This document shows, piece by piece, positions 36,857-50,789 of a stretch of 64,000 bases of DNA (its first letter is position 1; the number at the start of each line of letters is the position of its first letter). The notes beneath the pieces were generated by a model, which saw only the letters and a program-made list of their open reading frames with translations, was not told the DNA's origin and searched no databases. Source of the stretch: Raphanus sativus (taxonomy: Eukaryota; Streptophyta; Magnoliopsida; Brassicales; Brassicaceae); contig NC_079514.1 of NCBI RefSeq assembly GCF_000801105.2, forward strand, positions 13,556,293-13,620,292, read 5' to 3'. The position numbers and the translations under genes are program-made.

Positions 36857-39800
36857 ATGGAGAAGAAGGAGCTGAACAAATTGAACCATCTGTCTCTCGT
36901 CTCCAACATCTGCAACGAGTTGGAGACGCATCTAGGTCAAGCGCCGAAGGAGTTGGCCGAGTACATCATCCATCTCGGTCGCAACTCCGAGACCGCCGAT
37001 GAACTCGACAAGAAGCTGAAGAAGGACGGCGCAGAGCTTCCTGACTACTTCGTCCGCTCGCTGCTAACCGTAATCCACGGGATCTACCCTCCGCGGCCCA
37101 AGTCCGACGATGTAGAGGAAGATGGAGGAGGGAAGGGGAGATTCAAAGGCTTGGCGATTGGGGATACTAAGGATAAGGTGAAGGAGCTCGAGAAGGAGAT
37201 TGAGAGGGAGGCTCAGGAGAGGCAGAGAGAGGAGGATCGGAATAGAGGGAGGGATCGGAGAGATTCCGGTAGGGATAGGGATCGGGATCGGGGTAGAGAT
37301 AGGAATCGTGGAGATGAAGATGGTGGAGATAGAAGAGGTGGTAGGCATGATAGAGAAAGAGCCCGTGGAGATGATGGAAGAGGGGATAGGTATAGAGGAA
37401 GAGACCGTAGAGATGATGAAGGAGGCGATAGGCATAGGGGAGGAGGATCACGTGGTGATGATGAAGGAGGAGATGGAAGAAGTGATAGGCGTAGAGATCG
37501 TGGTGTGCAGGATGAGTACACTGGTGCGAACGAGCCTGAGTTGTATCAGGTTTACAAAGGTAGAGTGACTAGGGTGATGGACTCTGGCTGCTTTGTTCAG
37601 TTTGATAGGTTTAGAGGCAAAGAAGGTTTGGTACATGTTTCTCAGATGGCTACGAGAAGGGTTGATAGGGCAGAGAGTGTGGTGAAGCGGGATATGGAGG
37701 TGTATGTCAAAGTTGTATCTATTAAAGAGGGTGGTAAGTACAGTCTTTCCATGAAGGATGTTGATCAGAACACTGGGAGAGACTTGATCCCGTTGAAGAA
37801 GCCTTCAGATGATGATGATTTAGGGAGGAGTAATCCATCGTATAGAACAAAGGATGGGCACGTCACCAAGACTGGGATTTCAGGGATCCGGATTGTTGAG
37901 GAGAGTAATGTCGCGCCTTCACGTAGGCCACTGAAGAAGATGAGCTCCCCTGAGAGATGGGAAGCGAAGCAGCTCATTGCTGCTGGTGCCTTGAAAGCAT
38001 CTGAGTTTCCAGATTATGATGAGGATGGAGATGGGATGCTTTATCAAGAGGAAGGTGCTGAAGAAGAGCTTGAGATTGAGATGAATGAAGAAGAACCTGC
38101 TTTCTTGCAAGGGCAAACCAGGTACTCTGTTGACATGTCTCCTGTTAAGATTTTCAAAAACCCGGAAGGTTCCTTGAGCCGTGCTGCTGCACTTCAGTCT
38201 GCGCTCACCAAGGAGAGGAGAGAAATGAGGGAACAGCAGCAAAGAACAATGCTTGACTCCATCCCTAAGGATCTGAATCGTCCTTGGGAAGACCCTATGC
38301 CTGAAACTGGTGAAAGACATCTTGCACAGGAGCTGAGAGGTGTCGGTTTATCTGCTTATGACATGCCTGAGTGGAAGAAGGATGCTTTCGGGAAAACTCC
38401 AACTTTTGGACAAAGATCAAAGCTTTCTATCCAGGAGCAAAGAGAGAGTCTTCCTATATACAAGCTGAAAAAGGAGCTGATACAAGCTGTGCATGACAAT
38501 CAAGTGTTGGTGGTTATTGGTGAGACTGGGTCAGGGAAGACAACACAGGTTACTCAGTATCTTGCAGAAGCAGGTTACACAACGAAAGGAAAGATTGGGT
38601 GTACTCAGCCTCGTAGGGTCGCTGCAATGTCTGTTGCAAAGAGAGTAGCTGAGGAGTTTGGTTGTCGTTTGGGAGAGGAAGTAGGATATGCAATTCGGTT
38701 TGAAGATTGCACTGGACCAGATACGGTAATCAAGTACATGACTGATGGTATGCTTCTTAGGGAGATTCTGATTGATGAAAACCTCGCCCAGTACTCTGTT
38801 ATTATGCTTGATGAAGCTCATGAGCGGACAATTCACACTGATGTGTTGTTTGGTCTTCTAAAGAAGCTGTTGAAACGCAGGCTTGACCTTCGTCTGATAG
38901 TCACATCGGCCACATTGGATGCAGAGAAATTTTCTGGGTATTTCTTCAACTGCAACATCTTTACAATTCCCGGAAGAACATTCCCTGTAGAGATTCTGTA
39001 TACCAAACAGCCAGAAAGCGATTACTTGGATGCAGCTCTGATCACAGTTCTTCAGATTCACTTGACTGAGCCAGAGGGTGACATTCTTCTCTTTTTGACG
39101 GGACAGGAAGAAATTGATTCTGCATGTCAGTCTCTGTACGAGAGAATGAAAAATCTTGGTAAAAACGTTCCTGAACTCATCATACTTCCTGTTTACAGTG
39201 CCCTTCCTAGTGAAATGCAGTCCAGAATATTTGATCCTCCCCCTCCTGGTACCCGGAAAGTTGTTGTAGCTACAAATATTGCAGAAGCTTCTTTGACAAT
39301 AGATGGAATTTATTATGTTGTTGATCCTGGGTTTGCAAAGCAGAATGTGTATAATCCAAAGCAAGGACTGGAATCGCTTGTCATTACTCCAATCTCACAG
39401 GCATCAGCGAAGCAGAGAGCTGGACGTGCTGGTCGTACTGGTCCGGGGAAATGTTACCGTCTCTACACAGAGAGCGCTTACCGCAATGAGATGCCTCCTA
39501 CATCAATCCCTGAAATCCAGAGAATTAATCTTGGAATGACAACCCTGACCATGAAAGCAATGGGTATCAATGACCTGTTGTCGTTTGACTTCATGGATCC
39601 ACCCCAACCGCAAGCATTGATCTCTGCTATGGAACAGTTGTACAGTTTGGGAGCTTTGGATGAGGAAGGACTGTTGACAAAGCTCGGTAGAAAAATGGCT
39701 GAGTTTCCTCTTGAGCCACCGCTCTCTAAGATGTTGCTAGCGAGTGTGGATCTTGGGTGCAGCGATGAGATTTTAACAATGATTGCTATGATCCAGACGG

Positions 39801-40726
39801 GCAACATATTTTATAGACCTAGAGAGAAGCAAGCTCAAGCAGACCAGAAGAGGGCTAAGTTTTTCCAACCCGAAGGTGACCACTTGACTTTGCTTGCTGT
39901 ATATGAAGCTTGGAAGGCTAAGAACTTCTCAGGTCCATGGTGTTTTGAGAACTTCATACAGTCGAGGTCACTACGACGTGCACAAGACGTGAGGAAACAG
40001 CTTCTCAGCATTATGGACAAGTAAGTAACTAAACTAGCATTAATCGTAATTTTGTTAGTGTGTGACAAGTCGAGCCTCTTACTGTTGTCTGATTTTTACA
40101 GAGTAACTAAACTAAACTAGCACTGACCTTAAGTTTGTAGATTTGTGACTAGTCGAGTTTTTAAAGTCTGGTTTTGATTTAAGTAACCATCCCAAACTAG
40201 TGTGTTAGCGTGTGACAAAGTCTAGAATCTTAACGTGTGATTTTGTTTTAAGTAACTAAACTAGCATTGACGTTGAGTTTGTTAGCGTGTGACAAGTCCA
40301 GTCTCTTAACGTGTGACTTTTGATGTTTACAGATATAAACTAGACGTGGTAAGTGCGGGGAAGAATTTCACGAAGATAAGGAAAGCGATCACAGCAGGAT
40401 TCTTCTTCCATGGAGCAAGAAAAGATCCGCAGGAAGGTTACAGGACGCTGGTGGAGAATCAACCGGTGTACATTCACCCGAGCAGTGCATTGTTCCAGAG
40501 ACAACCAGATTGGGTGATATACCATGACCTTGTGATGACGACCAAAGAGTACATGAGAGAAGTGACCGTGATTGACCCCAAGTGGCTTGTGGAGCTAGCT
40601 CCAAGGTTTTTCAAAGTGGCTGATCCAACCCATATGAGCAAGCGTAAGCGCCAGGAACGCATAGAGCCTCTGTATGATCGTTATCACGAGCCTAACTCAT
40701 GGCGTCTCAGCAAAAGACGTGCTTGA
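36857..40726 (+). CDS. spliceosomal DEAH-box ATP-dependent RNA helicase, PRP22/DHX8 type (DEAH5)
   Basis: This is a PRP22-class helicase that releases spliced mRNA from the spliceosome in the nucleus. Two exons, 36857-40020 and 40333-40726, give 1185 residues. After an N-terminal conserved segment ([15 protein letters not shown]) comes an RD/RG-rich low-complexity region at about residues 115-225. An S1 RNA-binding domain follows at about 228-300 ([20 protein letters not shown]). Helicase motifs run in order: [10 protein letters not shown] (about 555), [19 protein letters not shown] (about 652), [21 protein letters not shown] and [13 protein letters not shown] (about 852). HA2 and OB-fold regions follow, with the C-terminal [20 protein letters not shown] in exon 2. 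The long intronless first exon is a family trait. The syntenic Arabidopsis gene is At3g26560 (about 1168 residues). Confidence 0.96.
40021..40332 (+). repeat. tandem repeats filling the DEAH5 intron
   Basis: The only intron is made of about four degenerate copies of a 60-85-bp unit (agtaactaaactagcattga ... tttgttagcgtgtgacaagt). The donor-like agtaact recurs at 40101 and about 40250, and an acceptor-like tttttacag occurs at about 40093-40101 as well as at the true end (40332). Confidence 0.75.
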
Positions 40727-42452
40727 GAGAGACTTCAAGTTTCATTCTTCTTTGGTTTATTACGCAAACAAAATGTACTCTTTGTTCTTTCCACCCTTTT
40801 CATGTATTCAAAGCTAAAAACTAACAGTAATGATGGATGAGTAAGAGATTGCAGCTGGCATCTTCATGTTTTTCTTTTGACATGTATGTGATTTTGCAAG
40901 ACAATTCATATTTGTCACACGAGAGCTAGAAATAGAATATTATATGCTTGTTCAGAATGTCTGCTCAGGTATTTCATGTAGTGATTTGCGGCTATGTGAA
41001 TTTTGGTTTCTTTCTTAGTATCTTCGATCTGTAATTCCCATTCAGTGATAAATCTGATGATTGAAGTTTTTATTTTACGTTCTCATGACTTGAAACGAGT
41101 TTAAGACTATTCTGCTGGGATTGGATGACTCCTGTTTCTTGTTTATTAGTGTTGGTGAAGACACTCCATAATAATTTTTTTTGTTTCAGAATCCTGATTC
41201 TCTCCATTATCAGTATGTATTGTACCATGACTTTTTATCACTGATGGTATTAATGAATGAGTCTGTTTTGCTTCTCAAAATCATAACAATTTTCACATTA
41301 AAACTCAGGTCAAAGGATGTTTCGCTTTGCAAGTGTTAGACTCGACAATGGTCAAGTCTTTCTTTGTTTTTATACAACATACAATATAGATGCTTATTTC
41401 TGGTTAGAAGTTTCATGCGAGGTTTTCATATCTCTATGATCAATTATTAGATATGTCAAACCATCCCCTGGCCGGGCTGGCCCTGGACCATGCAGCTTTC
41501 CATAACTGGGAGTTAATCTCATCTATCACTCTTTCGTGTGCAATCTCTGTATTGCAGTTTTCAGAGTTTAGGATTTTAAGATATTAAAACTATCAATGCG
41601 ATGTCACTTTAAGTTAACGCAGAACCATTTGTTAAAACGAATGTGATTTTCATCTATTTTTTTTTAATTTTTTTTTTGACTAAAGGCTTTCAAGATTTTC
41701 ATCTATTTTACTTTTTGATAAACAAAAAAATTGTAATTCAAGTTGTTGTTTTTTTTTCTTAGCAACAAGTTGTAGTGTTATCAATTATGTGTTTGTTTTG
41801 TTCGTATAGTAGTGTGAAGGCAAGGCATGTTTAATAGGTTAACTTAATAATCTAATTACTTTTAGTAAAAAGAATTTGAGAAAAAAATATGCAAAAAGCA
41901 ATTCAAAAACAGAAAACAGACGTGGTCCAGGATGACAGACGCACGAGATGTTGCATATAGTCTTTGGATGAGTACAAGAATATTAATTAAACTAATTGTT
42001 CTCAATATTTTAGAACAAGAATATTAATCTATTTGATGTTTCAGAACTTTTTTTGTAAATTAATTGTTCTCAATATTTTAGATAAAAAATTAATACTGTT
42101 TGACACTTATAACTAATTACTACATATTACTATATTAGGCTGACAAAAACATAATACTATATTATTAATTAAACTAATTTTATTTAATGATAACTTTATA
42201 TAACCAAGATAAATTTATAAAAATTGGCATTTTTAATCTTTGTCCATTCACTTTAAATATCAAATAAAATGAAACAGAAAAATAGTATTACTCAATTAAT
42301 TAATAGAAAGAGGATGAAACTTACGCATATAAAAATACAAAAGGAGTAATCATGTAGAATTGGTCATCGCCGGTTCGTGATTTTAAAATGCGAAGTGACA
42401 CTTACATAGGAACCATTTATTTTGGACCAATGCTGTTAATATAATAGTCCCA
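40727..42452. other. intergenic region downstream of DEAH5
   Basis: This holds the 3' UTR of DEAH5 followed by AT-rich DNA. No gene or bounded repeat was recognised. Confidence 0.4.
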
Positions 42453-45332
42453 CTAGGTGATAACCCGCGCCCTGCGCGGAGTGAATAGATTTTTAGAGAT
42501 GGTCAAATTGAATTAATATAAATTATAAATATAAAATTCACTAAAAAAAAATTAAACTGATCTTCGATTTTATTTTTAAACTTGTGTATTAGTTTTACAA
42601 TTTTACTTGGAACTTGTATCGTGAAAGTGAATCAATAAGAGTAAGCGGATACTAATAAAAAAATTATCATTTAAAGATACATAAAACATAGATATAGAAT
42701 ATAAAATTGTTATCATTAAAAAATCATAAATAAAAGATAAAACGAAACATAATAAATAATAAAACCATGCTGAAACAAAATATAACAAAACATAAAATGA
42801 TTAAAAATTACTAAAAACTGCTGTGAATAGTGCCATTAGAATCCTTCATTTGCAATCCTATTATGAGGAATCCAAAAATCATTTTATCGAAAATTTAAAA
42901 CATCATTGAACAAAATCTGTTAACAAAATGTAGTACCTCAGTCTGAAATCGTCGATTTCTGAAACATCATTGGACTCAAAGACAATTTTCGAAAAACCAT
43001 CAATGTTAATAGTATTCTTCAATCGACCTTATTATGAAATTTTTTTAACAAAATGCACATATTAAATCAGCTATAACATATTTTCAATTAAAAAATAAAA
43101 TAAATTATCTGCTCGCCAATGGTGAATCGGTGTGTGTTCATGCCTTCATGAAAGGGGGTATATATACGTATTTGGCTGATTATGTCAATCAGAGAAAAAT
43201 TGAAATCTCCCTAATTATGGCTAAATCCTGACTACAATCACGCAGTTTGAGGTTGAAGATAATTTAAAACTTTCCATGACACAGGTTATAAAATCACAAA
43301 GAACCTCTAATTAGGTAAATCATTTCATATATAAAGATAACTGTAATCAATTCATTTTTCTATTAAAACATTGTATTTATATCCATTTGATTTGGTTATG
43401 TTACCTCGGCATCAAAATCTTTCCAAATTTTGTTTAATAAAATATTAACCATAATCTAACATTCTCTATATAAAAAACCATCATTATGAATTGATATACA
43501 ACCTGTGAATATCCAAGCAGAATCGGCAGACTTGAATTAAATCATTAATTTTATACACTTATACTCCACGATTTTCGCTCTAAGCATTTATAATTAGTAT
43601 ATTTAGTTTTTTTTCTTTCTTCGATTGTAATCATAAATATAGAGATTTTTCATTAATATAACTTCTATTTAAATTTATTTTATATTTACGATTGAATAAA
43701 ATGCGTTGATACGACATAGTTAACTTTTTTTCAAGACATAACCTTGGTAGATAATATGTGAAGTTATATCTCATGAATAATACTTGAAATATTTTTCGGT
43801 GGATTAGTTTTATATATCAATCCGACGTTTGTCTTTATAGTAGTGACGAAAATATACAATATGTAGCCATATATTAACAAAGTATCTCTTTTCTAATTTT
43901 TAAATCATATACCAAGTATCCCTAATATTACCAATTATATGTCAAAGTCTACATCGAATTTTTAACATCTGCACCAAAAAAAAATCTACTTCGAATGGAA
44001 CTCTTCATAAAATATTTAGACAATCTTAATTTATCTTATATTGTTTCATATCAAATTACCATATTTATCTTCCTTTGTTGTATAAGGATTTAGAGAAATA
44101 TATATTTGTATTTATGATTGTACTAAAATGAGGTAACTGAATTGCTCATAGTTTGTAAAGGAGATGTAAGGATTTAACATATATATATATATTTTTCAAA
44201 GAATAATATATATATATATAAAGGAGAATAATTGCATGATACCTATCAAAAATGGTAACTCTCAATCTAATATATGAATAAATGCATGATATGTTTTGAA
44301 AAAAGGAATCAATATGGAGTATTAAATTCATCTTTTGCTTTGCACATGAAGCCATGGTCGACGATGATTAATAATAAGAGGATACTTACACATTTAGCTG
44401 AAATATGATAGAGTTTGATTTCAATTAGCTGGAATATTCTGTATTCATGGAAAGATCATTTTGTTTCTATCAGCTTCAGCCCTTATTATATTTATAAAAA
44501 GATGCTCGAACTTAAGTGGAGAAAAAAATATTAAAGGTTCATACAAGTAAATGAATCTTTCTGAAAGCTTGAATCAAGAACAGTTTTCAAACAGTCTTTA
44601 ATAAGGCTGTAGTTCTACGTTTTGACAGGTTATTACGAAACGCATACGTTAACATTATGCAAGCGTACTCCAGCTTTAATAACGCTGATTTGAAATCACA
44701 GGAACTTTATTATTTAGTCCATATTAGTTTTTTATACATTGTTAAAAAATATTTATGGTTTATGAGCATTATTCATTGTTTCAGTATTTGATAATGGGGT
44801 ACGGAATGTTGAGTATCCGAACTTTATATACATACAGTATCAGTAAATTTTCTTATATACATATAGTATCAGTAATTTTTTTTATATAATTGCACTTTAG
44901 AAATGAAAAGTGCAGTTACTATAAAACAAACCTACTAATAAATTTGTCTATTTTGAATAAGAAATGAAAAGCGCAATTATATATGAAAAAATTGGTCAAC
45001 CTGAATTCTCACAACATTCTACGAAATGGTTTAATATGGAAACTACGTGACTTTGTTATATATGGAAAAACAAAATCAAACATAAATGATTGATTGAAAA
45101 ATTAATCATCTTTTATTATCTTTAATGATAGTAACAATGATTCATATGTTATAACAAAATTTGGTTGATTTAACAATGGCAAAATAATGTAATTAGTCTA
45201 GTAATGAAAGGGTTTTATTAAGATAGGGGTGAGAGTGAATGTGAGGATGCCACCTAGGAAATGGCATTGTGTAAATAACACATCAAGTTAAGGTTGTTTT
45301 CTTTTAGTGCTCCTAAAATAATATATAGGGGA
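42453..45332 (-). mobile_element. probable Helitron, about 2.9 kb
   Basis: The minus-strand 3' end is convincing: a perfect hairpin ccgcgcagggcgcgg followed about a dozen bases later by CTAG, next to a host T. The 5' end is proposed at 45332, where the minus strand reads TCCCCTATATATTATTTTAG after an A. The interior is AT-rich and non-coding as far as I can see, so no Rep/helicase is present. The 5' limit is inference. Confidence 0.5.
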
Positions 45333-48300
45333 TTGTCAATCCCTATTAAAAGTCATTCTCTCAATTATTTTTCCACTAAGTATACTTAAAATATAAAACG
45401 TTATCTCTTTGCTAGTATTCTAATCTTATTTCGTTGTCTTACTCTTATTTCTTCTAAAATAAGACTTTTTGTCAATCAAAAAGAATTTATAGTTAAGATG
45501 TTACTCAAACTATTGTGAATGGTCGAGTGGCGGAACATAAATTATACTATAATTTTAGCGAAAACATTAAAGTTATGTTTAACAAGCAAATACAACTATC
45601 TTACAGTAATTTCAATGCATTATTCCATTTTCTAAAATATAGTGCATTTGAATCTCACTCTAATCATACTGCATTTAAAGTAAATAATGAACAAAACATA
45701 GAATTATCGCTCTTTGGAACAATCTTATTTATTCCAGTAGAAAATAAAGGAAGAACAATTTTTTTTTAATTTCAAATTCTTTTTTTTTTGGACAACATTT
45801 CAAATTCTATTTTAAATAAAAATGTAGTGGAGTTAGAAATGTTCTTATATGCAATATCGGTTTCAATATGTTTTTAAATTGGTTTTAATGTCTTTATATT
45901 ATTGTTTATTGTAATTGTGATTTAAAAAAATAGGTACGTTAACTAGAAATGCTTTTGAGACATTTCTAATATTTTGATTGATAAACTTAATTCTAAATCA
46001 TGAAAATACACGAAACAAAGTAAACAATAATCATATCTTTTTATTTGACAAAAATAATTATAATTTTATGGAGTTTCTTTATAGATTGTTGTAGTCCATC
46101 ACATCATTGGAGCAACATTATCCACAGAAATTCAGAGGATTCCTTTAACTAACTCTTTTTTTTAAAAAAAAAAATACATCAATCGCAAGCCGTCACGTGT
46201 GATAGGGCCCTGCAAAATAGTAAAAGAAACGAAATAGACAAAACCAGTTTTTCTATATAAGCTTTTTCCCCTTTTCTTCCCCTTTTCTCTGATTTTGGTG
46301 GACCCTCTCCTCTTAAAAACCCTATGAAAAACTGCAATAAAATTGCTCTTATCTTCATTAGAATCTTTTACCATCTTATCAATTACCTCCACATATAGTT
46401 TGTTCAATTCAAACTGATCCACGATTTTATAAGCAAGTGATTCTAATTAAGCACGAGCATGAGCCCACAAAACAAGAGCACTTCGACACTGTTTATCATG
46501 TTTTAATTGTAAATAGATAAACAATTTTAGATTTCTAATCTTCAAGAGAAGTGCAGTTCACAGATAGAATTTCTCTTAGAATATTCAAATGAGCTCTAAA
46601 GCATAGATCTATATCCGTGTAAAATGATTAAGATAATTGTGATTTAGTTTCGCGCAATAATAAATCGAATCTGAAACGTGTTAGCGTCCCAACTCCATTA
46701 CCTTACCACTCGACCACAATCACCCCTTAAAAAAAAAGAAAATTTAGATTTCTAAATCTTCTCTAAACTTTAAAGGATCCAAAAACACACTCACACATGG
46801 TGCACGTCTATCTACGCGACCGCGACCCTTTTTTTTTGTTTAATGCTTAAGGAAGTATTAAAAGTTCGCAAAAAATGATTAGATGCTCTCATTATTTTTA
46901 AATATACTTTACCTAATCTGTTTCTGTTTGTTTATCCTTGATTGATTATGAAAGCGCAAGTTTGGTTAGACATATCCTAAAAGCATATTCTTGTGACCCA
47001 GTCGTCCATTTGGCATTTTCCGGTCTAATAGATTACTAATGCTAGTTTAAGCAAAAAAAAGAAGAAGATAATTGATCAATATTTATAACCTGTGGTTTAT
47101 GTTATCATCATCTGTGCAACCATTCATGTTCAAATTCGTCTAAATTTAAGATAACTGATCAATATTTATAACCTGTGTTTTATGTTATCATCATCTGAGC
47201 AACCATTCAAGTTCAAATTCGTCTAATACTTGACAGTATGAAATTTTATTATAATTGAATATATAGTTATTGCATGCAGTCTATTTACTCGTTACTCATT
47301 GTTTCAGTTCGATAGTAATTTACAGTGTTCTAAAATATGGTATTGGTGTCCGATGTACTGTTTTCACGTTTTCACCTTATACAATATTTTATATATGGAT
47401 ATATAATTTGGAAGCACCATAGCGGCTAGACGTATATTTTACGGTGTCATTGGACATTTAGACAAATTTTAAACATTACTATTCAAAAAAAACAAATTAC
47501 TAATATTATTATATATTTAGTTAATATTATTATTGATATTAATTTTACTGATTTTATGTATTTATATGATTGTAAATATTATTTAGATTTTTAAAAATCA
47601 TTTTATAATTCAAAACTATTGATATATGTTAAACTATATACTTATGCATAAGCTGTATGTAAAATATATTTGTGTTCAATTTTATAGAAAACAATATATA
47701 TATATATAAATCTTATATTTATATTTATGTAAAAGTATATATCTACATATGTCATGTTTAGAAGTTCACATATACGTCAAGTGCTATACTTTCATCTACC
47801 ATGTAATCAGGGACATCTAAAATATGTGCTACTGGAGCGGTCGAATATGATTTAAATTTAAAAATAAAAAAATATTAAGACATTTTAAAAATAAATATAT
47901 AAATTTGGCTTAAAATTTCAAAATTTTAGATATATTATCAAACTTATAGTTAATAATTTGAAGAGAAATTTCAGATATATATAGATAAAACTATTAATTT
48001 CTAAAACTATTTCACTAAATCATTAAATATATAATTAATATTTTTTGAACCGGATCTTAAATTTTTTTGGAACGGCCATGCATGTAATAAGCATCTAACG
48101 TGTTTTGGATTACTCGTCATTAGAATCTGCTATTTGTTTTGCATTAACTTTATTTTCACACTCTATTTCTCTATCACGATCATTATTTTCTTTTTATTAA
48201 TTCAAAGAGTATTTCATATCAATATCTAGAGTAATTCTCCAGAAAAGGTAGGTATATTTTTGTTTTAACTTTTAAAATTCTTTTTATATATTTGAGTTTT

Positions 48301-48871
48301 TTATAATCATATATATATTTAATATTAATTTAGTTTCATAGATTTATCTCTTGAATAAATAAAATACATAGTTGAGCATGACCTTTATCAATATGTTATG
48401 TTCATGTTTTAATAGTTTTAACAAAACTAATGCTAGTGTTATGTAAATCTTTTAACGAAATTTCAGCATCTTCTTTACCCGTGTATTTAAATTACTGGGA
48501 ACAAAAGAAAACTTGAGAGGTCTGAAATGGCCACCGGCCATAGCGTCTGGACGGTGATAATGGAGAAAAAGCTTCACAGGCCCGTTCATTATTGCGTTCT
48601 TCTTTAATAATTAGTTTGATTTGACAATAGTGAATAATAATTTTGTGGTCTTGTAACAATATTTGTTGGACTTCTTTAATAAAACAAGGGTATTTGTTGG
48701 ATATCAAGAACATCATCATGATAACAATAGTATCTTATTGCTTCAAGGATTTAATAACATTATTTTATGTAATTTGATTATATTGTCAAATTTAAAATTA
48801 TAATTCATATAAATTATTAATATACATTCAAATGTTCTTAGAGAATTTCGTTTAAAAAAACTATAGCATTT
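45333..48871. other. intergenic region with small repeats
   Basis: No gene that I can support. Near 46660-46725 the minus strand holds a tRNA-like string (gtggtcgagtggtaagg, then cagattcga), possibly a SINE head. An 83-bp tandem duplication lies at 47066-47228. The open frames at 45515-45769 and 46162-46422 look like chance. Confidence 0.4.
47066..47228 (+). repeat. tandem duplication, 83-bp period
   Basis: Two adjacent copies (agataa ttgatcaatatttataacc ... caaattcgtctaa) differ at only a few positions. The second begins at 47149. Confidence 0.85.
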
Positions 48872-48894
48872 TTAATATTATTTATATTTATATA

Positions 48895-49061
48895 TTTTTT
48901 TATTTTTTTTTTGTTAACCGAAAATCTCAGACTGGAACTTAAATATCCCTCGAAGTCCGCAGCAGTCACGTCATTTCTACCCAGAAAATAGCAGGGTGGG
49001 CCCGGGTTCGAACTCGCGGCCCTTAGGAGCCGTCTCACGCCAGTCGACCATTAACGTCGGG
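48895..49061 (-). mobile_element. tRNA-derived SINE
   Basis: On the minus strand an A box (tggtcgactgg) and a B box (gagttcgaaccc) are spaced as in a tRNA gene. A body with gggtagaaatgacgtgactg follows, and an A-rich tail appears as the T-run at 48895-48912. The flanks ttaatattatttatatt (48872-48888) and ttaataatatttatatt (49062-49078) match at most positions and look like the target-site duplication. Confidence 0.8.
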
Positions 49062-49078
49062 TTAATAATATTTATATT

Positions 49079-50676
49079 ACCAATGAAAAAAATTTAAAAG
49101 GAAAAGTAGACATGTATGGTCTAGTAGCAAACATAATTTAGAAAACGAAGCAATTCCACGATGTTAAGTTGGGTTTGTGTGACAAGCAAATATGAAACTA
49201 TGAGTGTGATTGGAAAGACCATATAGCGATAATGTTCCAGCGATAATTAATTTTTTCACTCAATTCCACTTATAGTTACCAATCAGGTGGAAATGCTTTT
49301 CACCCATTAACGCTAGAAAAGTGGGAAAGTACATTAATATGTTACTCTCTCTACTAGTAGAGAGAAATGTTTTACTCTTGATTTGACGTTTATTTTTCCA
49401 CCATTTTTCACCATTTTATTTTCACCTATGGTTTGAGATTTATTTAAATACCTGAAAATAGTCAATCTGTAGATTGCATTTTTATTGAAAATTAGTCTGG
49501 GATTTTTATATGTTCAAAATATTTATATTTAAAATTTATTTTTAAAGAAAAGTAGCAATATAGTATGAGAGATAATGACAGAAAAAAGTAAGAAAAAATG
49601 TCAAAATAAAATAAAATGGCGATTTCTGATGAAATATTTTACTGCAGAATAATATTTTTTTGGTAAACCATAGAATAATAGTTGAACCATATCAATAAAA
49701 GGATAATTTATTTGTTTCATTTTCGAAGCATATACTATATAGTTTATGAGGAAGATTAGATAAATAAAAATAATACCCATAAAAACATGGCAAAATTAAT
49801 TAAAAGTTAGATGAAAACACACATTTTTCAAAAAATGTGTATATGCGATGAAAACAGTTAAAGCCTTTTTTCAAAAAAAAAACACATTTTTCAATATGCG
49901 ATGAAAACAGTTAATCAGAAGATTCAGGAGATATGAATATGGGGACTATAGAAAGAAAAACATGCGAAAATTAAGGAAAGTAATATTCTAAAATGATGAA
50001 GAGGGTAAGGACAGGCTGGCTCTTATGATTGGTCATGACAGCCAACTGTATCCCATTCACCAACCTTATCTCTATAAACCGACCGACACGTGATCAAAGC
50101 AGGACCAACCATGTGACTTCTCCTTTCCCTAATCGTCGTGGTTTGTTAGAAAACCGTTCTTTGGTCTTGTTCGACCGTATCATACAATCTTGCAACCTCT
50201 CGGTCCAATTAGGCGATGTATGAACCACTCATCTATTTAAATTCTGTTGCTGTAATAATGAACTTTGGCCAAAGTCCTTTTCCAACAATTTCTTTGTACT
50301 GAAACAACCTTTTTACCGTGTAATAGGAGCATGCATTCTTTTAAATTACAACAGAAAATATAATTGTAAATGTAATGTATACAAGATAAATATCCGACTA
50401 TTTCGGAATATACAACTTAACTGGTATAGTATATAACTATGACAGACAATTGAACATGTATGTTATGCTTTTCAAAATCGATTACATTCAAATTTCTTTA
50501 CAAGTTCCGTATTATATACAACCATTTTGGCTCACATATTCTATAAATAAACTCCACGTAATTGTTTTCTTTCTAGTAAACAACATTTAAAAATGTCAAA
50601 ACACAAAAATATATAACCTAGTAGTTTTTATATTTTCTCGTCGTTATCTACACTTTGACACACACACAAACTTGGC
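49079..50676. other. intergenic region and TIP1;2 upstream
   Basis: AT-rich and without a gene. A 22-bp string, atatgcgatgaaaacagtta plus a, occurs twice around 49842 and 49894. The last several hundred bases should contain the TIP1;2 promoter. Confidence 0.4.
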
Positions 50677-50685
50677 TATATATAC
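50677..50685 (+). promoter_or_regulatory. TATA box of TIP1;2
   Basis: The string ctatatatac lies about 110 bp upstream of the start codon, as expected for a highly expressed aquaporin gene. Confidence 0.6.
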
Positions 50686-50789
50686 ACCTAAACACACAAA
50701 GGAAAATCAGACCAATCACTACACAAATAAACCCACAACTCTCCTTATCAAAAACATTGTAACCTCAAACCAATTAAATCTCTCCGATC

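Noticed and set aside
45515..45769. 84-codon open frame on the plus strand
   Set aside because: AT-rich, no domain, no splice or promoter context; probably chance.
46162..46422. 86-codon open frame on the minus strand
   Set aside because: No recognisable family, lies in repeat-like DNA and ends in a poly-Phe run from a T tract.
46660..46725. Functional tRNA gene on the minus strand
   Set aside because: It has A- and B-box-like strings, but I could not fold a full acceptor stem and anticodon arm; more likely SINE-derived.
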